DNA of 64,000 bases from Patulibacter defluvii. Its GTDB lineage: Bacteria > Actinomycetota > Thermoleophilia > Solirubrobacterales > Solirubrobacteraceae. The stretch lies in assembly GCF_034096925.1 (NCBI RefSeq), contig NZ_JAWZSQ010000003.1, positions 248,001 to 312,000 on the forward strand, written 5' to 3'. Position 1 is the stretch's first letter; the number at the start of each line of letters is the position of its first letter. Shown here in pieces: positions 24,823 through 34,361 of the stretch. Below the pieces are notes generated by a model. It made no database searches and was not told the DNA's origin. It saw only the letters and a program-made list of their open reading frames with translations. Made by a program: the position numbers and the translations under genes.

Positions 24823-26454
24823 ATGACGACGACCACCAGCACCACCGGCGCCGACGTCGTCGCCGACGTCCTGCGGCAGCTCGGCGTCCGGCACGCGTTC
24901 GGCCTGCCGGGCATCCACATGCTGTCGCTGTGGCAGGCGCTGCGCGACAGCGACCTGGCGGCGGTGCCGCTGCGGACCGAGCTCGACGCCGCCTACGCGG
25001 CCGACGGTGCGGCCCGGATCGCCGGCGAGCCCGTGGCGCTGCTGCTCTCCAGCGGGCCGGGGGCGCTCAACGCGCTCGCCGGCCTGATGGAGGCCGCGGC
25101 CACCCACTCGCCGGTGATCGCGATCGTCGGGCAGGTCGACCGCCCGTTCATCGGCGCCGAGCGCGGCGTGCTGCACGAGCTGCGGGAGCAGATCGCGTCG
25201 TTCCGGCCGATCGTCAAGCAGGCCTGGAGCGTCGGCGAGCCCGAGGACCTGGGGCCGATGGTCCACGCCGCCTGGCAGGCGGCCCGCACCGCGCCCGGCG
25301 GCCCGGTCTTCGTCGAGGTTCCGGCCGACGTGCTCGCCGGGGCCGCCGCGCCGTGGACGGCACCGGCGCCGCGCCCGCCCGAGCAGCTGGTGCCGCCGGC
25401 CGCGCAGCTGGAGGCCGCCGCGGCCGCCCTGGCCGCGGCCGAGCGGCCGCTGCTGTGGGCCGGGACCGGCGTCGTCCGCGGCCAGGCGACCGCCGCGCTG
25501 CGGGAGCTGGCCGAGCGGCTCGACGCCCCGGTCGTGGCGACCCCGTCGGCCCGCGACGTGCTGCCGCACGACCATCCGCTCGCGACCGGCGGTGCCGCGC
25601 ACGAGGCGGCGACGCTGGCGCTGCTGGCCGACGCCGACGTCGTGGTCGCGGCCGGCACCCGGCTCGGCGCCGACGCCACCGGCGACTTCGGCCTCGAGCT
25701 GTCGGGGACGCTGATCCAGATCGACGTCGACGGCGCCCGGATCGGGCGCGCCTTCGCCGGCGCGCTGCCGGTCGTCGGCGACGTCGCGGTCGCGCTGCCG
25801 CAGCTGGCGGCGCGGCTTCCCGCGCGGCCGGCCGGGGCGGGAGCGGCGCGGGCCCGCGGCGTCCGCGACGCGGTCGCGGCGCGGGTCGCCGCCGAGGAGT
25901 CCGGTCCCGAGCCGGCGCTCGTGGCGGCGCTGCGCGCGGCGCTGCCGGACGACGCCGTCGACGCCTGGGACTCGACGATCCTCGGCTACTGGGGGGCGGG
26001 CTACTTCCCGGCCCGGACGCCGGGGCGGTTCCTCTACCCGTCGGGCTCGGGGACGATCGGCTTCGCGTTCCCCGCCGCGCTCGGCGCCGCCGCCGTGCGA
26101 CCGGACCTGCCGGTGCTGGCGGTCAGCGGCGACGGCGGCTTCCAGTACGGCATCGCCGAGCTGGCCGCCGCCCGCCAGCACGGCCTGGCGGTCAAGCTGG
26201 TGCTGGTCGACGACGGCGGCTACGGGATCCTGCGCGAGTACCAGCAGGCCCGCTTCGGCGTGCTGACCGCGACCGACATGGACGAGCCGGACTTCGTCGC
26301 CGTCGCCCAGGCGTTCCGGGTCCCGGCCCGCCGGGCCAGCGTCGCGACCTTCGCCGACGACGCCCGCTGGCTGATGGCCCAGGAAGGTCCGGCCGTGATC
26401 GTGCTCGAAGAGACGCTGAGCTGCTACGTCTTCGACGAGGGGGGAGACCAGTGA
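24823..26454 (+). CDS. thiamine diphosphate-dependent enzyme, acetolactate synthase-like
   Basis: 543 residues with the three ThDP-enzyme domains. The catalytic Glu that activates the cofactor is Glu53 in LRTELDAAYAADG. The ThDP/Mg motif starts GDGGFQYG at residues 436-439 and ends VDDGGYG, with Asp-Asp in place of the usual Asn-Asn. The family includes acetolactate synthase, benzoylformate decarboxylase, glyoxylate carboligase and 2-hydroxyacyl-CoA lyase. No regulatory small subunit is nearby, so a catabolic decarboxylase or carboligase is more likely than isoleucine/valine synthesis. Its stop overlaps the next GTG. Confidence 0.85.
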   Translation: MTTTTSTTGADVVADVLRQLGVRHAFGLPGIHMLSLWQALRDSDLAAVPLRTELDAAYAADGAARIAGEPVALLLSSGPGALNALAGLMEAAATHSPVIAIVGQVDRPFIGAERGVLHELREQIASFRPIVKQAWSVGEPEDLGPMVHAAWQAARTAPGGPVFVEVPADVLAGAAAPWTAPAPRPPEQLVPPAAQLEAAAAALAAAERPLLWAGTGVVRGQATAALRELAERLDAPVVATPSARDVLPHDHPLATGGAAHEAATLALLADADVVVAAGTRLGADATGDFGLELSGTLIQIDVDGARIGRAFAGALPVVGDVAVALPQLAARLPARPAGAGAARARGVRDAVAARVAAEESGPEPALVAALRAALPDDAVDAWDSTILGYWGAGYFPARTPGRFLYPSGSGTIGFAFPAALGAAAVRPDLPVLAVSGDGGFQYGIAELAAARQHGLAVKLVLVDDGGYGILREYQQARFGVLTATDMDEPDFVAVAQAFRVPARRASVATFADDARWLMAQEGPAVIVLEETLSCYVFDEGGDQ

Positions 26455-28163
26455 CCATCGGGCAGATCGTGCACAGCCGGCGACAGGTCGGTTCGAAGCG
26501 GGGCGTCGTCGCCGCTGGCCACGAGGCCGAGGCGGCCGCCGGCGTGCGGATCCTCGAGCAGGGCGGCAACGCCGTCGACGCGGCGGTGGCCGCGGCGTTC
26601 GTGGCCTTCGTGGTCGAGCCCAACAACTGCAGCGTCGGCGGCTACGGCCACCTGGCGTCGTACCTGCCCGAGCACGGCGGCTTCGTCACCGTCGACCACG
26701 GCCCGCGGGTCCCGCTGGCCGGCACGCCCGACATGTTCCGGACGATCGAGGACCCGGACGCGGGCCCCTACGACTGGCCCGACGTCGTCGACGACGCCAA
26801 CGATGTCGGCGGGCTCTCGGTCGCCACCCCCGGGGCGGTGCCGGGGCTGTGGGCGATCCACCAGCGGGCCGGCCGGCTGCCGTGGCGGGACCTGCTGCAG
26901 CCGGCGATCGAGGAGGCCCGCGCCGGCGTCCGGATCGACTACGGGCTGCTGATCGAGATCGTCGCCCGGATGGCGCTGATCCGCCGCTACCCGGCCGCGG
27001 CCGGGTGGCTGCTGCGCGACGGCGACCCGCCGGCGTTCTACGGCCAGCACGGTCCCGGCGACCGGCTCGACGGCCAGCTGCTCGCGCGGACGCTGGAGCG
27101 GATCGCCGACGAGGGTCCCGACGCCCTCCACCGCGGCGAGATCGCCGAGCGGATCGCCGCGGCGGTCCAGGCCGACGGCGGGATTTTGACCGTCGAGGAC
27201 CTGGCCGCGTACGAGCCGAAGGTGTTCGTCGAGACGCCGGTCGCGTACCGCGGGATGGAAGTCGTCACGGCCAACGACCAGGTCGGGGCCGAGGCGCTCA
27301 ACATCCTCGCGCGGTTCCCGCTCGGCGACTACGAGCCCGGCGGCTTCGAGCACCACCACCTGCTGGCCGAGGCGGTCGGGCACGCCTTCGTCGACAACCA
27401 GACCCACTACGGCGACCCCGACCACACCGAGAGCCCGGTCGCCGGCCTGGCCTCGGCGGCGTTCGCGGCCGAGCGGGCGCGCCGGATCAGCCTCGACCGG
27501 GTCGCCCCGCGGCCGATCGCCGCGGCCGACCCATGGCCCTACGACGAGGGCGCCGCCCCGGTCGCGACGCCGTTGCCGTCGGTCGGCGGGACCCGTGGCA
27601 CCACCCAGATCGTCACCGCCGACGGCGACGGCAACGTCGTCGCCCTGATCACCACGATCGGCGGCGACTACGGCTCGTTGATCGTGGTGCCGGAGACCGG
27701 GATCCTGCTCAACAACTCGATGATGAACTGGGATCCGCGGCCGGGCCGGTCGAACTCGATCGCCCCCGGCAAGATGCCGTTCTTCGCCGTCCCCGCGATC
27801 GTCGCGGCCCGCGACGGCAAGGCGGTCTTCGCCGCGGCCGGCGCCGGTGGCTACCGGATCCTGGCGTCGGTGATGCACACCACCGTCGGCGTGCTCGACC
27901 ACGGCCTGCCGGTGCAGGAGGCGGTCGACCTGCCGCGCAGCCACGGCCAGGGCGAGGAGACCTACGTCGACGCGCTGGTCCCGGCCGCGGTGCGGGAGCG
28001 GCTGCGGGCCGCCGGCCACGAGCTGGTGATCGAGGAGACGACCCCGGCGTGGGCGTCGTTCGGGCGGGTCGGGGCGGTCACCGTCGATCCCGAGAGCGGC
28101 GAGCTGGCGGCCGCCGCCGGTCCCTTCTGGAGCACGGCCAGCGGAGCCGCGAGCGACGCGTGA
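26451..28163 (+). CDS. gamma-glutamyltransferase family protein
   Basis: 570 residues, the usual size of the self-cleaving N-terminal-nucleophile family. The early EQGGNAVDAAVAAAFVAFVVEPNNCSVGGYG block is diagnostic. The expected autoprocessing and catalytic threonine is Thr384 in RGTTQIVTADGDGN, aligning with the T-T-H-Y-S-V site of known enzymes. The later substrate-binding glycines are changed to AGAGGYRI. No signal peptide is seen, so it is probably cytoplasmic, unlike periplasmic glutathione-degrading forms. It could remove or add a gamma-glutamyl group on an amine intermediate. GGGGAGA precedes the GTG start. Confidence 0.85.
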   Translation: MTIGQIVHSRRQVGSKRGVVAAGHEAEAAAGVRILEQGGNAVDAAVAAAFVAFVVEPNNCSVGGYGHLASYLPEHGGFVTVDHGPRVPLAGTPDMFRTIEDPDAGPYDWPDVVDDANDVGGLSVATPGAVPGLWAIHQRAGRLPWRDLLQPAIEEARAGVRIDYGLLIEIVARMALIRRYPAAAGWLLRDGDPPAFYGQHGPGDRLDGQLLARTLERIADEGPDALHRGEIAERIAAAVQADGGILTVEDLAAYEPKVFVETPVAYRGMEVVTANDQVGAEALNILARFPLGDYEPGGFEHHHLLAEAVGHAFVDNQTHYGDPDHTESPVAGLASAAFAAERARRISLDRVAPRPIAAADPWPYDEGAAPVATPLPSVGGTRGTTQIVTADGDGNVVALITTIGGDYGSLIVVPETGILLNNSMMNWDPRPGRSNSIAPGKMPFFAVPAIVAARDGKAVFAAAGAGGYRILASVMHTTVGVLDHGLPVQEAVDLPRSHGQGEETYVDALVPAAVRERLRAAGHELVIEETTPAWASFGRVGAVTVDPESGELAAAAGPFWSTASGAASDA

Positions 28164-30178
28164 CCTCCCCGGGCCCGCACGCCGTCCGGACGATCGAGCA
28201 CGTCCGGATCCCGCTCCGCGACGGGATCGCGCTGGCGGCGCGGGTGTGGATGCCCGACGACCCGGCGGCGCTGCCGGTGCCGGCGGTGCTCGAGGCGCAG
28301 CCCTACCGCAAGGGCGACGTGATGGCGCTCGACGACTCGCGGCGCCACCCGTACGTCGCGGCCCACGGCTACGCGTGCCTGCGCGTCGACCTGCGCGGCG
28401 CGGGCGACTCGGAGGGCCTGCCGCTGGACGAGTACCACCGGCAGGAGCAGGAGGACCTGCTCGACGTGATCGCCTGGATCGCGGACCAGCCGTGGTGCAC
28501 GGGCGCGGTCGGCATGACCGGGATCTCGTGGAGCGGCTTCAACAGCCTCCAGCTGGCGGCCCGCCGGCCGCCGGCGCTGAAGGCGATCGTCACCGCCTGC
28601 TCGACCGACGACCGCTACGACAACGACGTCCACTACCTCGGGGGCTCGCCGCTGGGGTACTACCTGCTGCCGTGGTCGACGGCGATGCTCGCGTTCGCCT
28701 GCCGCCCGCCCGATCCGGCGACGGTGGGGGAGGGCTGGCGCCAGCAGTGGCTGGCGCGGATGGAGAGCGCCCCGCACCTGATCGAGACCTGGCTCGGGCA
28801 CCAGCGGCGCGACGACTACTGGGCCGGCGGGTCGGTCTGCGAGGACTACGGCGCGCTCGACTGCCCGGTGCTGGCCGTCGGCGGCTGGGCGGACGCCTAC
28901 ACCGACGCGATCCTGCGTCTGCTGGAGCACTTGGAGGCGCCGGCCTGGGGGCTGATCGGCCCGTGGGGGCATACCTGGCCGCAGGACGGGGTCCCCGGCC
29001 CGGCGGTCGGGTTCCTCCAGGAGTGCGTGCGCTGGTGGGACCGCTGGCTGAAGGGCGAGCGCAACGGGGTCGACGAGCAGTCGCGGCTGCGGGCCTGGAT
29101 GCCGCGCCCCGGGACCCGCCCCGAGCAGGACCGGCAGGAGGGCCGCTGGCTGGCGCTCGACGGCTGGCCGGCGACCGGCGTCCGCCCGCGCTCGTGGCCG
29201 CTGGCCGGCGACGGGCAGCTGCGGGACCCGGACGCGGCCGCCGGTCCGCCGCCGCAGCCGCGGTCGCTCTGCAGCCCGCAGACCGTCGGGGTCGACGCCG
29301 GGGCCTGGTGCGGCTACGGCCTGCCGGGCGACGCGGCCGGCGACCAGCGCCGCGACGATGCCCGTTCGCTCTGCTGGGACTCGGCCCCGCTGGAGCGGCC
29401 GGTCGAGATGGTCGGGCCGGTCGGCGTCCGGCTGCGGGTCGCGGTCGACCGTCCGGTCGCGTTCCTGGCGGTGCGGCTGGTCGACGTGGCGCCGGACGGG
29501 CGCGCGTCGCTGGTCGCGCGCGGGATCCTCAACCTCTGCCACCGCGACGGCCACGACGCGCCGCAGCGGCTGGAGCCCGGGAGCCCGGTCGAGGTGACGG
29601 TGCCGCTGAAGGCGGTCGCCCACGCCTTCGGGCCCGGGCACCGGCTGCGGGTCGCGGTCTCCACCAGCTTCTGGCCCTGGATCTGGCCGGTCCCCGAGCC
29701 GGTCACGGCGACCGTCCTCGCGGGCGCGCTGGAGCTGCCGACCTGGACCCGCCCGGCGAGCGAGGACCCGCCGGTGACCTTCGCGCCACCGGAGAGCGCG
29801 CCGCCGCTGGCCGTCGAGCTGCTGCGCCCGCCGTCGCCGCACGTGCGGGTGGTCGAGGACCAGATCAGCGGCGTGACGTGCTACGAGATGGCGCGCGACT
29901 TCGTCGGCGTCAAGCGCTTCGGCAACGGCCTCCGCTACGAGGACGCCGACCCGGTGCGGCTGATCATCGGCCGCGACGACCCGACGAGCGCGGTGGTCGA
30001 GGCCGACCGCAGCGTCCGCCTGAGCCGCGGCGACTGGGAGGTGCGGATCGAGGTCCGCTCCCGGATGACCGCCGACGCCGACCACTTCCACGCCACCAGC
30101 ACGGTCACGGCCTACGAGGCCGGCGACCAGGTGTTCACCACGACCCACGACTGCCGGGTCCCGCGGGACCACTGCTGA
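28160..30178 (+). CDS. CocE/NonD family alpha/beta hydrolase
   Basis: 672 residues. The N-terminal alpha/beta-hydrolase part has RVWMPDD, QPYRKGD, DLRGAGDSEG and the nucleophile elbow GISWSG with Ser123; the catalytic His is probably in PWGHTWP. A C-terminal jelly-roll domain typical of CocE/NonD (from about residue 330: MVGPVGVRLRVAVDRPVAFLAVRLVDVAPDG) follows. The last ~110 residues (CYEMARDFVG onwards) are extra. Members cleave esters or X-Pro peptides. The GTG start overlaps the preceding stop. It probably opens an ester or amide of the substrate before the smaller enzymes act. Confidence 0.85.
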   Translation: MTSPGPHAVRTIEHVRIPLRDGIALAARVWMPDDPAALPVPAVLEAQPYRKGDVMALDDSRRHPYVAAHGYACLRVDLRGAGDSEGLPLDEYHRQEQEDLLDVIAWIADQPWCTGAVGMTGISWSGFNSLQLAARRPPALKAIVTACSTDDRYDNDVHYLGGSPLGYYLLPWSTAMLAFACRPPDPATVGEGWRQQWLARMESAPHLIETWLGHQRRDDYWAGGSVCEDYGALDCPVLAVGGWADAYTDAILRLLEHLEAPAWGLIGPWGHTWPQDGVPGPAVGFLQECVRWWDRWLKGERNGVDEQSRLRAWMPRPGTRPEQDRQEGRWLALDGWPATGVRPRSWPLAGDGQLRDPDAAAGPPPQPRSLCSPQTVGVDAGAWCGYGLPGDAAGDQRRDDARSLCWDSAPLERPVEMVGPVGVRLRVAVDRPVAFLAVRLVDVAPDGRASLVARGILNLCHRDGHDAPQRLEPGSPVEVTVPLKAVAHAFGPGHRLRVAVSTSFWPWIWPVPEPVTATVLAGALELPTWTRPASEDPPVTFAPPESAPPLAVELLRPPSPHVRVVEDQISGVTCYEMARDFVGVKRFGNGLRYEDADPVRLIIGRDDPTSAVVEADRSVRLSRGDWEVRIEVRSRMTADADHFHATSTVTAYEAGDQVFTTTHDCRVPRDHC

Positions 30179-30194
30179 CCCCCGAGAGAGAACG

Positions 30195-30593
30195 ATGAAG
30201 CTCAAGCGGATCGACAACATCGACGTGCTCTGCCTGGACCTCGAGCCGATGGTCGCGTTCTACCGCGACGTCCTCGGCCTGGAGTTCCGGCTGCCCTACG
30301 ACCGTTCCGAGGGCTGGGCCGGGTTCAGCGCGGGCAACCTCGACATCTACCTGATCGAGAGCTCCGACGGCACCCATCCCGGGCCGCGCAGCGCCGCCAA
30401 CGAGGGCGCCCCGGCGGGCTTCGACAGCTTCGCCTTCGAGGTCGACGACCTCGACGAGGCGATCGCCCACTTCGACCGGCTCGGCGTCCGCTGGGCGGGC
30501 GACGTGGTCGAGTCCGAGTGGTACGCCTACCGCGGGATGCACGACCCGGAGGGGAACCTCGTGTACGTCACCGTGCCGAAGCTCGACCGGTAG
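30195..30593 (+). CDS. VOC family (glyoxalase-fold) protein
   Basis: 132 residues with two beta-alpha-beta-beta-beta repeats: the first starts KRIDNIDVLCLDLEPMVAFYRDVLGLEFRL, the second GFDSFAFEVDDLDEAIAHFDRLGVRW and ends with the family's DPEGNLVYVT. Possible metal ligands are limited: the second repeat has no clear His, and a Glu lies in DPEGN. The function could be an isomerase, a dioxygenase-like or a binding protein. It has a GAGAGA ribosome site and sits inside the long operon between the CocE hydrolase and the first amidohydrolase. Confidence 0.8.
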   Translation: MKLKRIDNIDVLCLDLEPMVAFYRDVLGLEFRLPYDRSEGWAGFSAGNLDIYLIESSDGTHPGPRSAANEGAPAGFDSFAFEVDDLDEAIAHFDRLGVRWAGDVVESEWYAYRGMHDPEGNLVYVTVPKLDR

Positions 30594-30598
30594 CCGCC

Positions 30599-31657
30599 GT
30601 GGCCACCCCGGCCCCGGAGATCGTCGACGTCGACGTCCACGCGGTGGTCCCGTCGATCGACGCCCTGCTGCCCTACATGGCGGCGCACTGGCGCGAGTAC
30701 GCGACGACGTCGCAGTTCCGCGGGCCGACCGACGGCACCTACCCGGCCAACGCGGCGACCTCGCGCGATCCGTCGCTGGAGCCGGTCGACGGCGCCCCGC
30801 CGGGGACGACCCTGCGCTCGCTGCAGCAGCAGCTGCTGGACCCGTGGGGCACGTCGGTGGCGATCGTCAACTGCGTCTACGGGATCGACGGGGTCCGCAA
30901 CCCGGACGTCGCCGTCGCGCTGGCGAGCGCGGTCAACGACTGGCTCGTCGAGCACTGGCTCGACCGCGACCCGCGGCTGCGGGCGTCGATCGTCGTCCCC
31001 AGCCAGTTGGTCGCCGAGTCGGTGGCCGAGATCGAGCGACGGGCCGTCGATCGCCGCTTCGTCCAGCTGCTGCTGCCGGTCCGCACGGCCGTGCCGTGGG
31101 GCAACCGCAACCTGCTGCCGATCCTCGAGGCGGCGGCCCGCCACGAGCTGCCGGTCGCCCTCCACTTCGGCGGCAACCCCGGGCTGCCGCCGACCGCCTC
31201 GGGCTGGCCGACGTCCTACAGCGAGGACTACGTCGCGATGGCCAGCGCGTTCCAGTCGCAGCTGACCAGCCTCGTGGCCGAGGGCGTCTTCGACCGCCTG
31301 CCGGGCCTGCGGGTGGTGCTGCTGGAGTCGGGGTTCGGCTGGCTGCCGGGTTGGATGTGGCGCTTCGACAAGGGCTGGCGCGGTCTGCGGCGCGAGATCC
31401 CGTGGACGACGAGGGCCCCGTCGGAGTACGTCCGCGAGCAGGTCCGGATCGGGGTCCAGCCGATCGACGGCCCCGAGGGCACCGAGCGGATGCGGGCCCT
31501 GATCGGCCAGATCGGCGGCGCTGGGATGCTGCTCTTCAGCACCGACTACCCCCACCTGCACTTCACGGATCGCGAGCACGCGGTCCCGGCCGGCCTCGAC
31601 GACGCCGAGCTGGCGGCGGTGATGGCCGCCAACGCCCGCGCGCTCTATCGCCTCTAG
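30599..31657 (+). CDS. amidohydrolase family protein (amidohydrolase_2 type), copy 1
   Basis: 352 residues from GTG 30599. The TIM-barrel metal-dependent hydrolase features are DVDVHAV (the D-x-H metal site), VALHFGGNPG (His on strand 5 region), VVLLESGFGWLPGWMWRFDK and the final FSTDYPHLHF (Asp metal ligand). This subfamily includes decarboxylases of aromatic acids and C-C or C-N hydrolases. It is followed by a paralogue 10 bases on. The tandem copies share layout but differ in sequence, suggesting two subunits or two successive steps. Confidence 0.85.
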   Translation: MATPAPEIVDVDVHAVVPSIDALLPYMAAHWREYATTSQFRGPTDGTYPANAATSRDPSLEPVDGAPPGTTLRSLQQQLLDPWGTSVAIVNCVYGIDGVRNPDVAVALASAVNDWLVEHWLDRDPRLRASIVVPSQLVAESVAEIERRAVDRRFVQLLLPVRTAVPWGNRNLLPILEAAARHELPVALHFGGNPGLPPTASGWPTSYSEDYVAMASAFQSQLTSLVAEGVFDRLPGLRVVLLESGFGWLPGWMWRFDKGWRGLRREIPWTTRAPSEYVREQVRIGVQPIDGPEGTERMRALIGQIGGAGMLLFSTDYPHLHFTDREHAVPAGLDDAELAAVMAANARALYRL

Positions 31658-31666
31658 GAGTCACCC

Positions 31667-32812
31667 GTGCCCCAGACCGTCACCCACCCCCCGCTGCGCA
31701 AGGACCCGACCCGTCCGCCGGTGATCGACTGCGACATCCACAACTCGCCGGTCTCGGACGTCCACCTGCACGAGTACCTCTCGGCCGAGTGGCGCGCGCG
31801 CCGCAGCAGCGGGACCTACCTGGACGCCTCGTTCGAGCAGACCCGCGAGGTGCTCGGCGACCGTGCCTACATCGGCGGCGAGTACCCGCGGCCGACGCCG
31901 CGGGCGGCGCGCCTGGACTCGTGGCCGCCCAACGGCCAGCCGCCGGCGTCGGACCTGCCGTTCCTGCAGCAGCAGCTGCTCGACCAGTGGAACGTCGAGT
32001 ACGGGGTCCTGACCCCGCTGCTGGGCCAGGGCGAGCAGCTCGACCTGGAGATGGGCGCCGCGATGGCGACGGCGGCCAACCGCTGGCAGATCGCCGACTG
32101 GCTGGAGCACGAGCCGCGGCTGCGGGCGTCGGTGATCGTGCCGCACGAGGACGGCGACCTGGCCGCCGCGGAGATCCACCGCTTCGGCGACGACCCGCGG
32201 TTCGTGCAGGTGCTGATGCTGATCCGCACCGCCGAGCCGATGGGGCGCCGCAAGTACTGGAAGATCTACGAGGCGGCGGTCGAGCACGGCCTGCCGGTCG
32301 GGGTCCACTTCGGCGGCTGGGGCCGCGGCCCGATCACCGGCGTCGGCTTCCCCTCGTACTACATCGAGGACACGGTCGGGATGGCGACCGCGTTCCAGGA
32401 CCAGATCGCCAGCCTGGTCTTCGAGGGCGTCTTCGACCGCCTGCCGGAGCTGCGGATCGTGATGATCGAGGGCGGGTTCGCCTGGCTGCCCGGGCTGCTG
32501 TGGCGGATGGACCGGACCTGGCGCCTGCACCGCCGCGACCTGCCGCAGGTGAAGCGGCCGCCGTCGGAGATCGTCCGCGAGCACGTCTGGCTGACGACGC
32601 AGCCGATGGACGAGCCGCCGACCCGGGCCGACTTCGACGAGCTGCTGCTCCAGATCGGGATGAACGACCGGCTGATGTTCGCCACCGACTACCCGCACTG
32701 GGACTTCGACGCGCCCGACCTGGCGCTGCCGCCGCGGCTCGACCCCGGCCTGCGGCAGGCGATCATGGCCGACAACGCGCGCGCCCTCTACCGGTTCGAC
32801 GCCGCCCGATGA
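31667..32812 (+). CDS. amidohydrolase family protein (amidohydrolase_2 type), copy 2
   Basis: 381 residues. It repeats the features of copy 1: VIDCDIHNSP (D-x-H), GVHFGGWGRGP, IVMIEGGFAWLPGLLWRMDR and FATDYPHWDF. A longer N-terminal part includes REVLGDRAYIGGEYPRPTPRAARLDSW. TAGGAG lies before the GTG at 31667. Its stop overlaps the Rieske gene as ATGA. The same triad of two amidohydrolases and a Rieske protein suggests one enzymatic unit, but no known pathway is firmly matched. Confidence 0.85.
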   Translation: MPQTVTHPPLRKDPTRPPVIDCDIHNSPVSDVHLHEYLSAEWRARRSSGTYLDASFEQTREVLGDRAYIGGEYPRPTPRAARLDSWPPNGQPPASDLPFLQQQLLDQWNVEYGVLTPLLGQGEQLDLEMGAAMATAANRWQIADWLEHEPRLRASVIVPHEDGDLAAAEIHRFGDDPRFVQVLMLIRTAEPMGRRKYWKIYEAAVEHGLPVGVHFGGWGRGPITGVGFPSYYIEDTVGMATAFQDQIASLVFEGVFDRLPELRIVMIEGGFAWLPGLLWRMDRTWRLHRRDLPQVKRPPSEIVREHVWLTTQPMDEPPTRADFDELLLQIGMNDRLMFATDYPHWDFDAPDLALPPRLDPGLRQAIMADNARALYRFDAAR

Positions 32813-33306
32813 GCCGCCACGTGGTCGGGACCGTCGCCGACGTGCCGGAGGGCGGCTGCCGGATCGTCGAGGTCGCGGGGCGCTCGATCGGGATCTACCG
32901 GATCGGCGACGAGTTCTTCGGGCTCCGCAACCGCTGCCCGCACCAGGGCGGCCCGCTCTGCGCGGGCAAGCGCTTCGGCGCGCTGCGGGCGTCGCAGCCG
33001 GGCGACTACGAGTACACGCGCGAGGGCGAGTTCGCCCGCTGTCCGTGGCACGGCTGGGAGTTCGACATCCGCACCGGCCAGTCGTGGTTCGACCCGCAGC
33101 GGACGCGGGTCAAGGCCTACGCCGTCGAGGTCGAGTCGGTCTCCGGACCGTCCGCCGGCGACGCGTCGACCGTGGCCCGGGTCCGGCCCGGCACGGTCGG
33201 GCCGGACGGCCGCACCGCCGGGCCCTACGTCGCCGAGACCTTCGCGGTGACGGTCGACGACGAGGACCGGCTCGTGGTCGACCTCGGCGGTGGCCGCGGC
33301 CGGTGA
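32809..33306 (+). CDS. Rieske 2Fe-2S ferredoxin-like protein
   Basis: 165 residues. The two Rieske cluster motifs are CPHQGG and CPWHGW (C-x-H ... C-x-x-H), separated by an unusually long insertion of about 45 residues rich in charged residues. It is too short to be an oxygenase alpha subunit, which also has a mononuclear iron domain, so it is more likely an electron carrier or a binding subunit. It is coupled to the second amidohydrolase. No catalytic oxygenase partner lies in the same operon. Confidence 0.85.
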   Translation: MSRHVVGTVADVPEGGCRIVEVAGRSIGIYRIGDEFFGLRNRCPHQGGPLCAGKRFGALRASQPGDYEYTREGEFARCPWHGWEFDIRTGQSWFDPQRTRVKAYAVEVESVSGPSAGDASTVARVRPGTVGPDGRTAGPYVAETFAVTVDDEDRLVVDLGGGRGR

Positions 33307-33329
33307 GCGCCGGCGCGCGTCCCGCGCCC

Positions 33330-34277
33330 TCAGGCGATCCGGTTCGGCGGCTCGGCGCCGTCGAGGACCGCACGCAGCGCCGACAGCCCCTCCTCGACGT
33401 AGGCGGCGTCGGCCGCGTCCGAGGCCCAGCCGGCGTGCGGCGTGAGCAGGAGCTCGGGGCGCTGCCAGCGGCGGTCGTCGGCGCGCGGCGGCTCGCTCTC
33501 CCAGACGTCGAACATGGCCCCCGCCAGCCGGCCGTCGTCGAGCGCGGCGGTCATCGCGTCGAGGTCGACCAGCGCGGTTCGGGCGGTGTTGACCAGGACC
33601 GTGCGTGGGCGCATGGCGGCGAACGCGGCGGCGTCCAGCAGCGGCCGGTCGCCGGGCGTCGGCGGGGCGTGGAGCGAGATCGCGTCGGCCCGGGCGAGCA
33701 GCTCCGCGAGCGGCACGAGCGCGACGCCGGGCGGGACCAGCTCGGCGGGGATCGCGGGATCGACGGCGATCACCTCCATCCCCAGCGCGACGGCCTTGAC
33801 GGCGACCGAGCGTCCGATCCGGCCGAGCCCGACGAGGCCGAGGCAGGAGTGGTCGAAGCGGCGCAGCATCCCGGTCGCGGCCCAGTCCCAGCCGCCGGCC
33901 CGGACGTCGGCCGCCAGGCCGGGGAAGCCGCGCAGCAGCGCGAGCACGCCGGCCAGCGCGTGGTCGGCCACCTCGTCGGTGCAGTAGGTCGGCGTGTGGC
34001 AGACGGCGAGCCCGCGCGCGGCGAGGCCGGGGACGTCCAGGTGGTCGGTCCCGATGCTGCAGGTCAGGACCAGCTCGAGCCCCGGCAGCCGCGCGACGTC
34101 GGCGGCGCGGACCGGCTGGGCGCCGGTCACGACGGCCCGTACCGAGGGGTCCGCGGACCACGGGCCGGGAGCCGCGTCGACCCGCGTCAGGGCCCGTCCG
34201 GAGAGCGCCGCGGCGAACGGCTCGGAGGGGAACGCGTCGTCGACGAACAGCACGGTCGGCAGGTCGGTGCTCCGCAT
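33330..34277 (-). CDS. D-2-hydroxyacid dehydrogenase family protein
   Basis: 315 residues. The NAD-binding motif is LVGLGRIGRSVAVKA; the catalytic Arg lies in VNTARTALVD, the Glu in WESEPP and the His in TPHAGWAS, which completes the family triad. Members reduce 2-keto acids or oxidise D-2-hydroxy acids such as glyoxylate/hydroxypyruvate and phosphoglycerate. It stands opposite the ABC transporter operon with an IclR-type box in the shared gap. It may process a keto acid released by the island. Confidence 0.9.
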   Translation of the reverse strand: MRSTDLPTVLFVDDAFPSEPFAAALSGRALTRVDAAPGPWSADPSVRAVVTGAQPVRAADVARLPGLELVLTCSIGTDHLDVPGLAARGLAVCHTPTYCTDEVADHALAGVLALLRGFPGLAADVRAGGWDWAATGMLRRFDHSCLGLVGLGRIGRSVAVKAVALGMEVIAVDPAIPAELVPPGVALVPLAELLARADAISLHAPPTPGDRPLLDAAAFAAMRPRTVLVNTARTALVDLDAMTAALDDGRLAGAMFDVWESEPPRADDRRWQRPELLLTPHAGWASDAADAAYVEEGLSALRAVLDGAEPPNRIA

Positions 34278-34301
34278 CTCCGCAGTCTACAACGCGCCAC
34301 A

Positions 34302-34320
34302 TTGCCAATCATCGTTGGAT
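34302..34320. promoter_or_regulatory. IclR-type operator between dehydrogenase and ABC operon
   Basis: TTGCCAA-TCATC-GTTGGAT at 34302-34320, 25 bases upstream of the dehydrogenase start. A plus-strand -10 candidate TACACT is at 34350-34355. Confidence 0.6.
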
Positions 34321-34361
34321 ATATGTCCAAAATCGGTGCTCTGAGTGGTTACACTCGGGCG

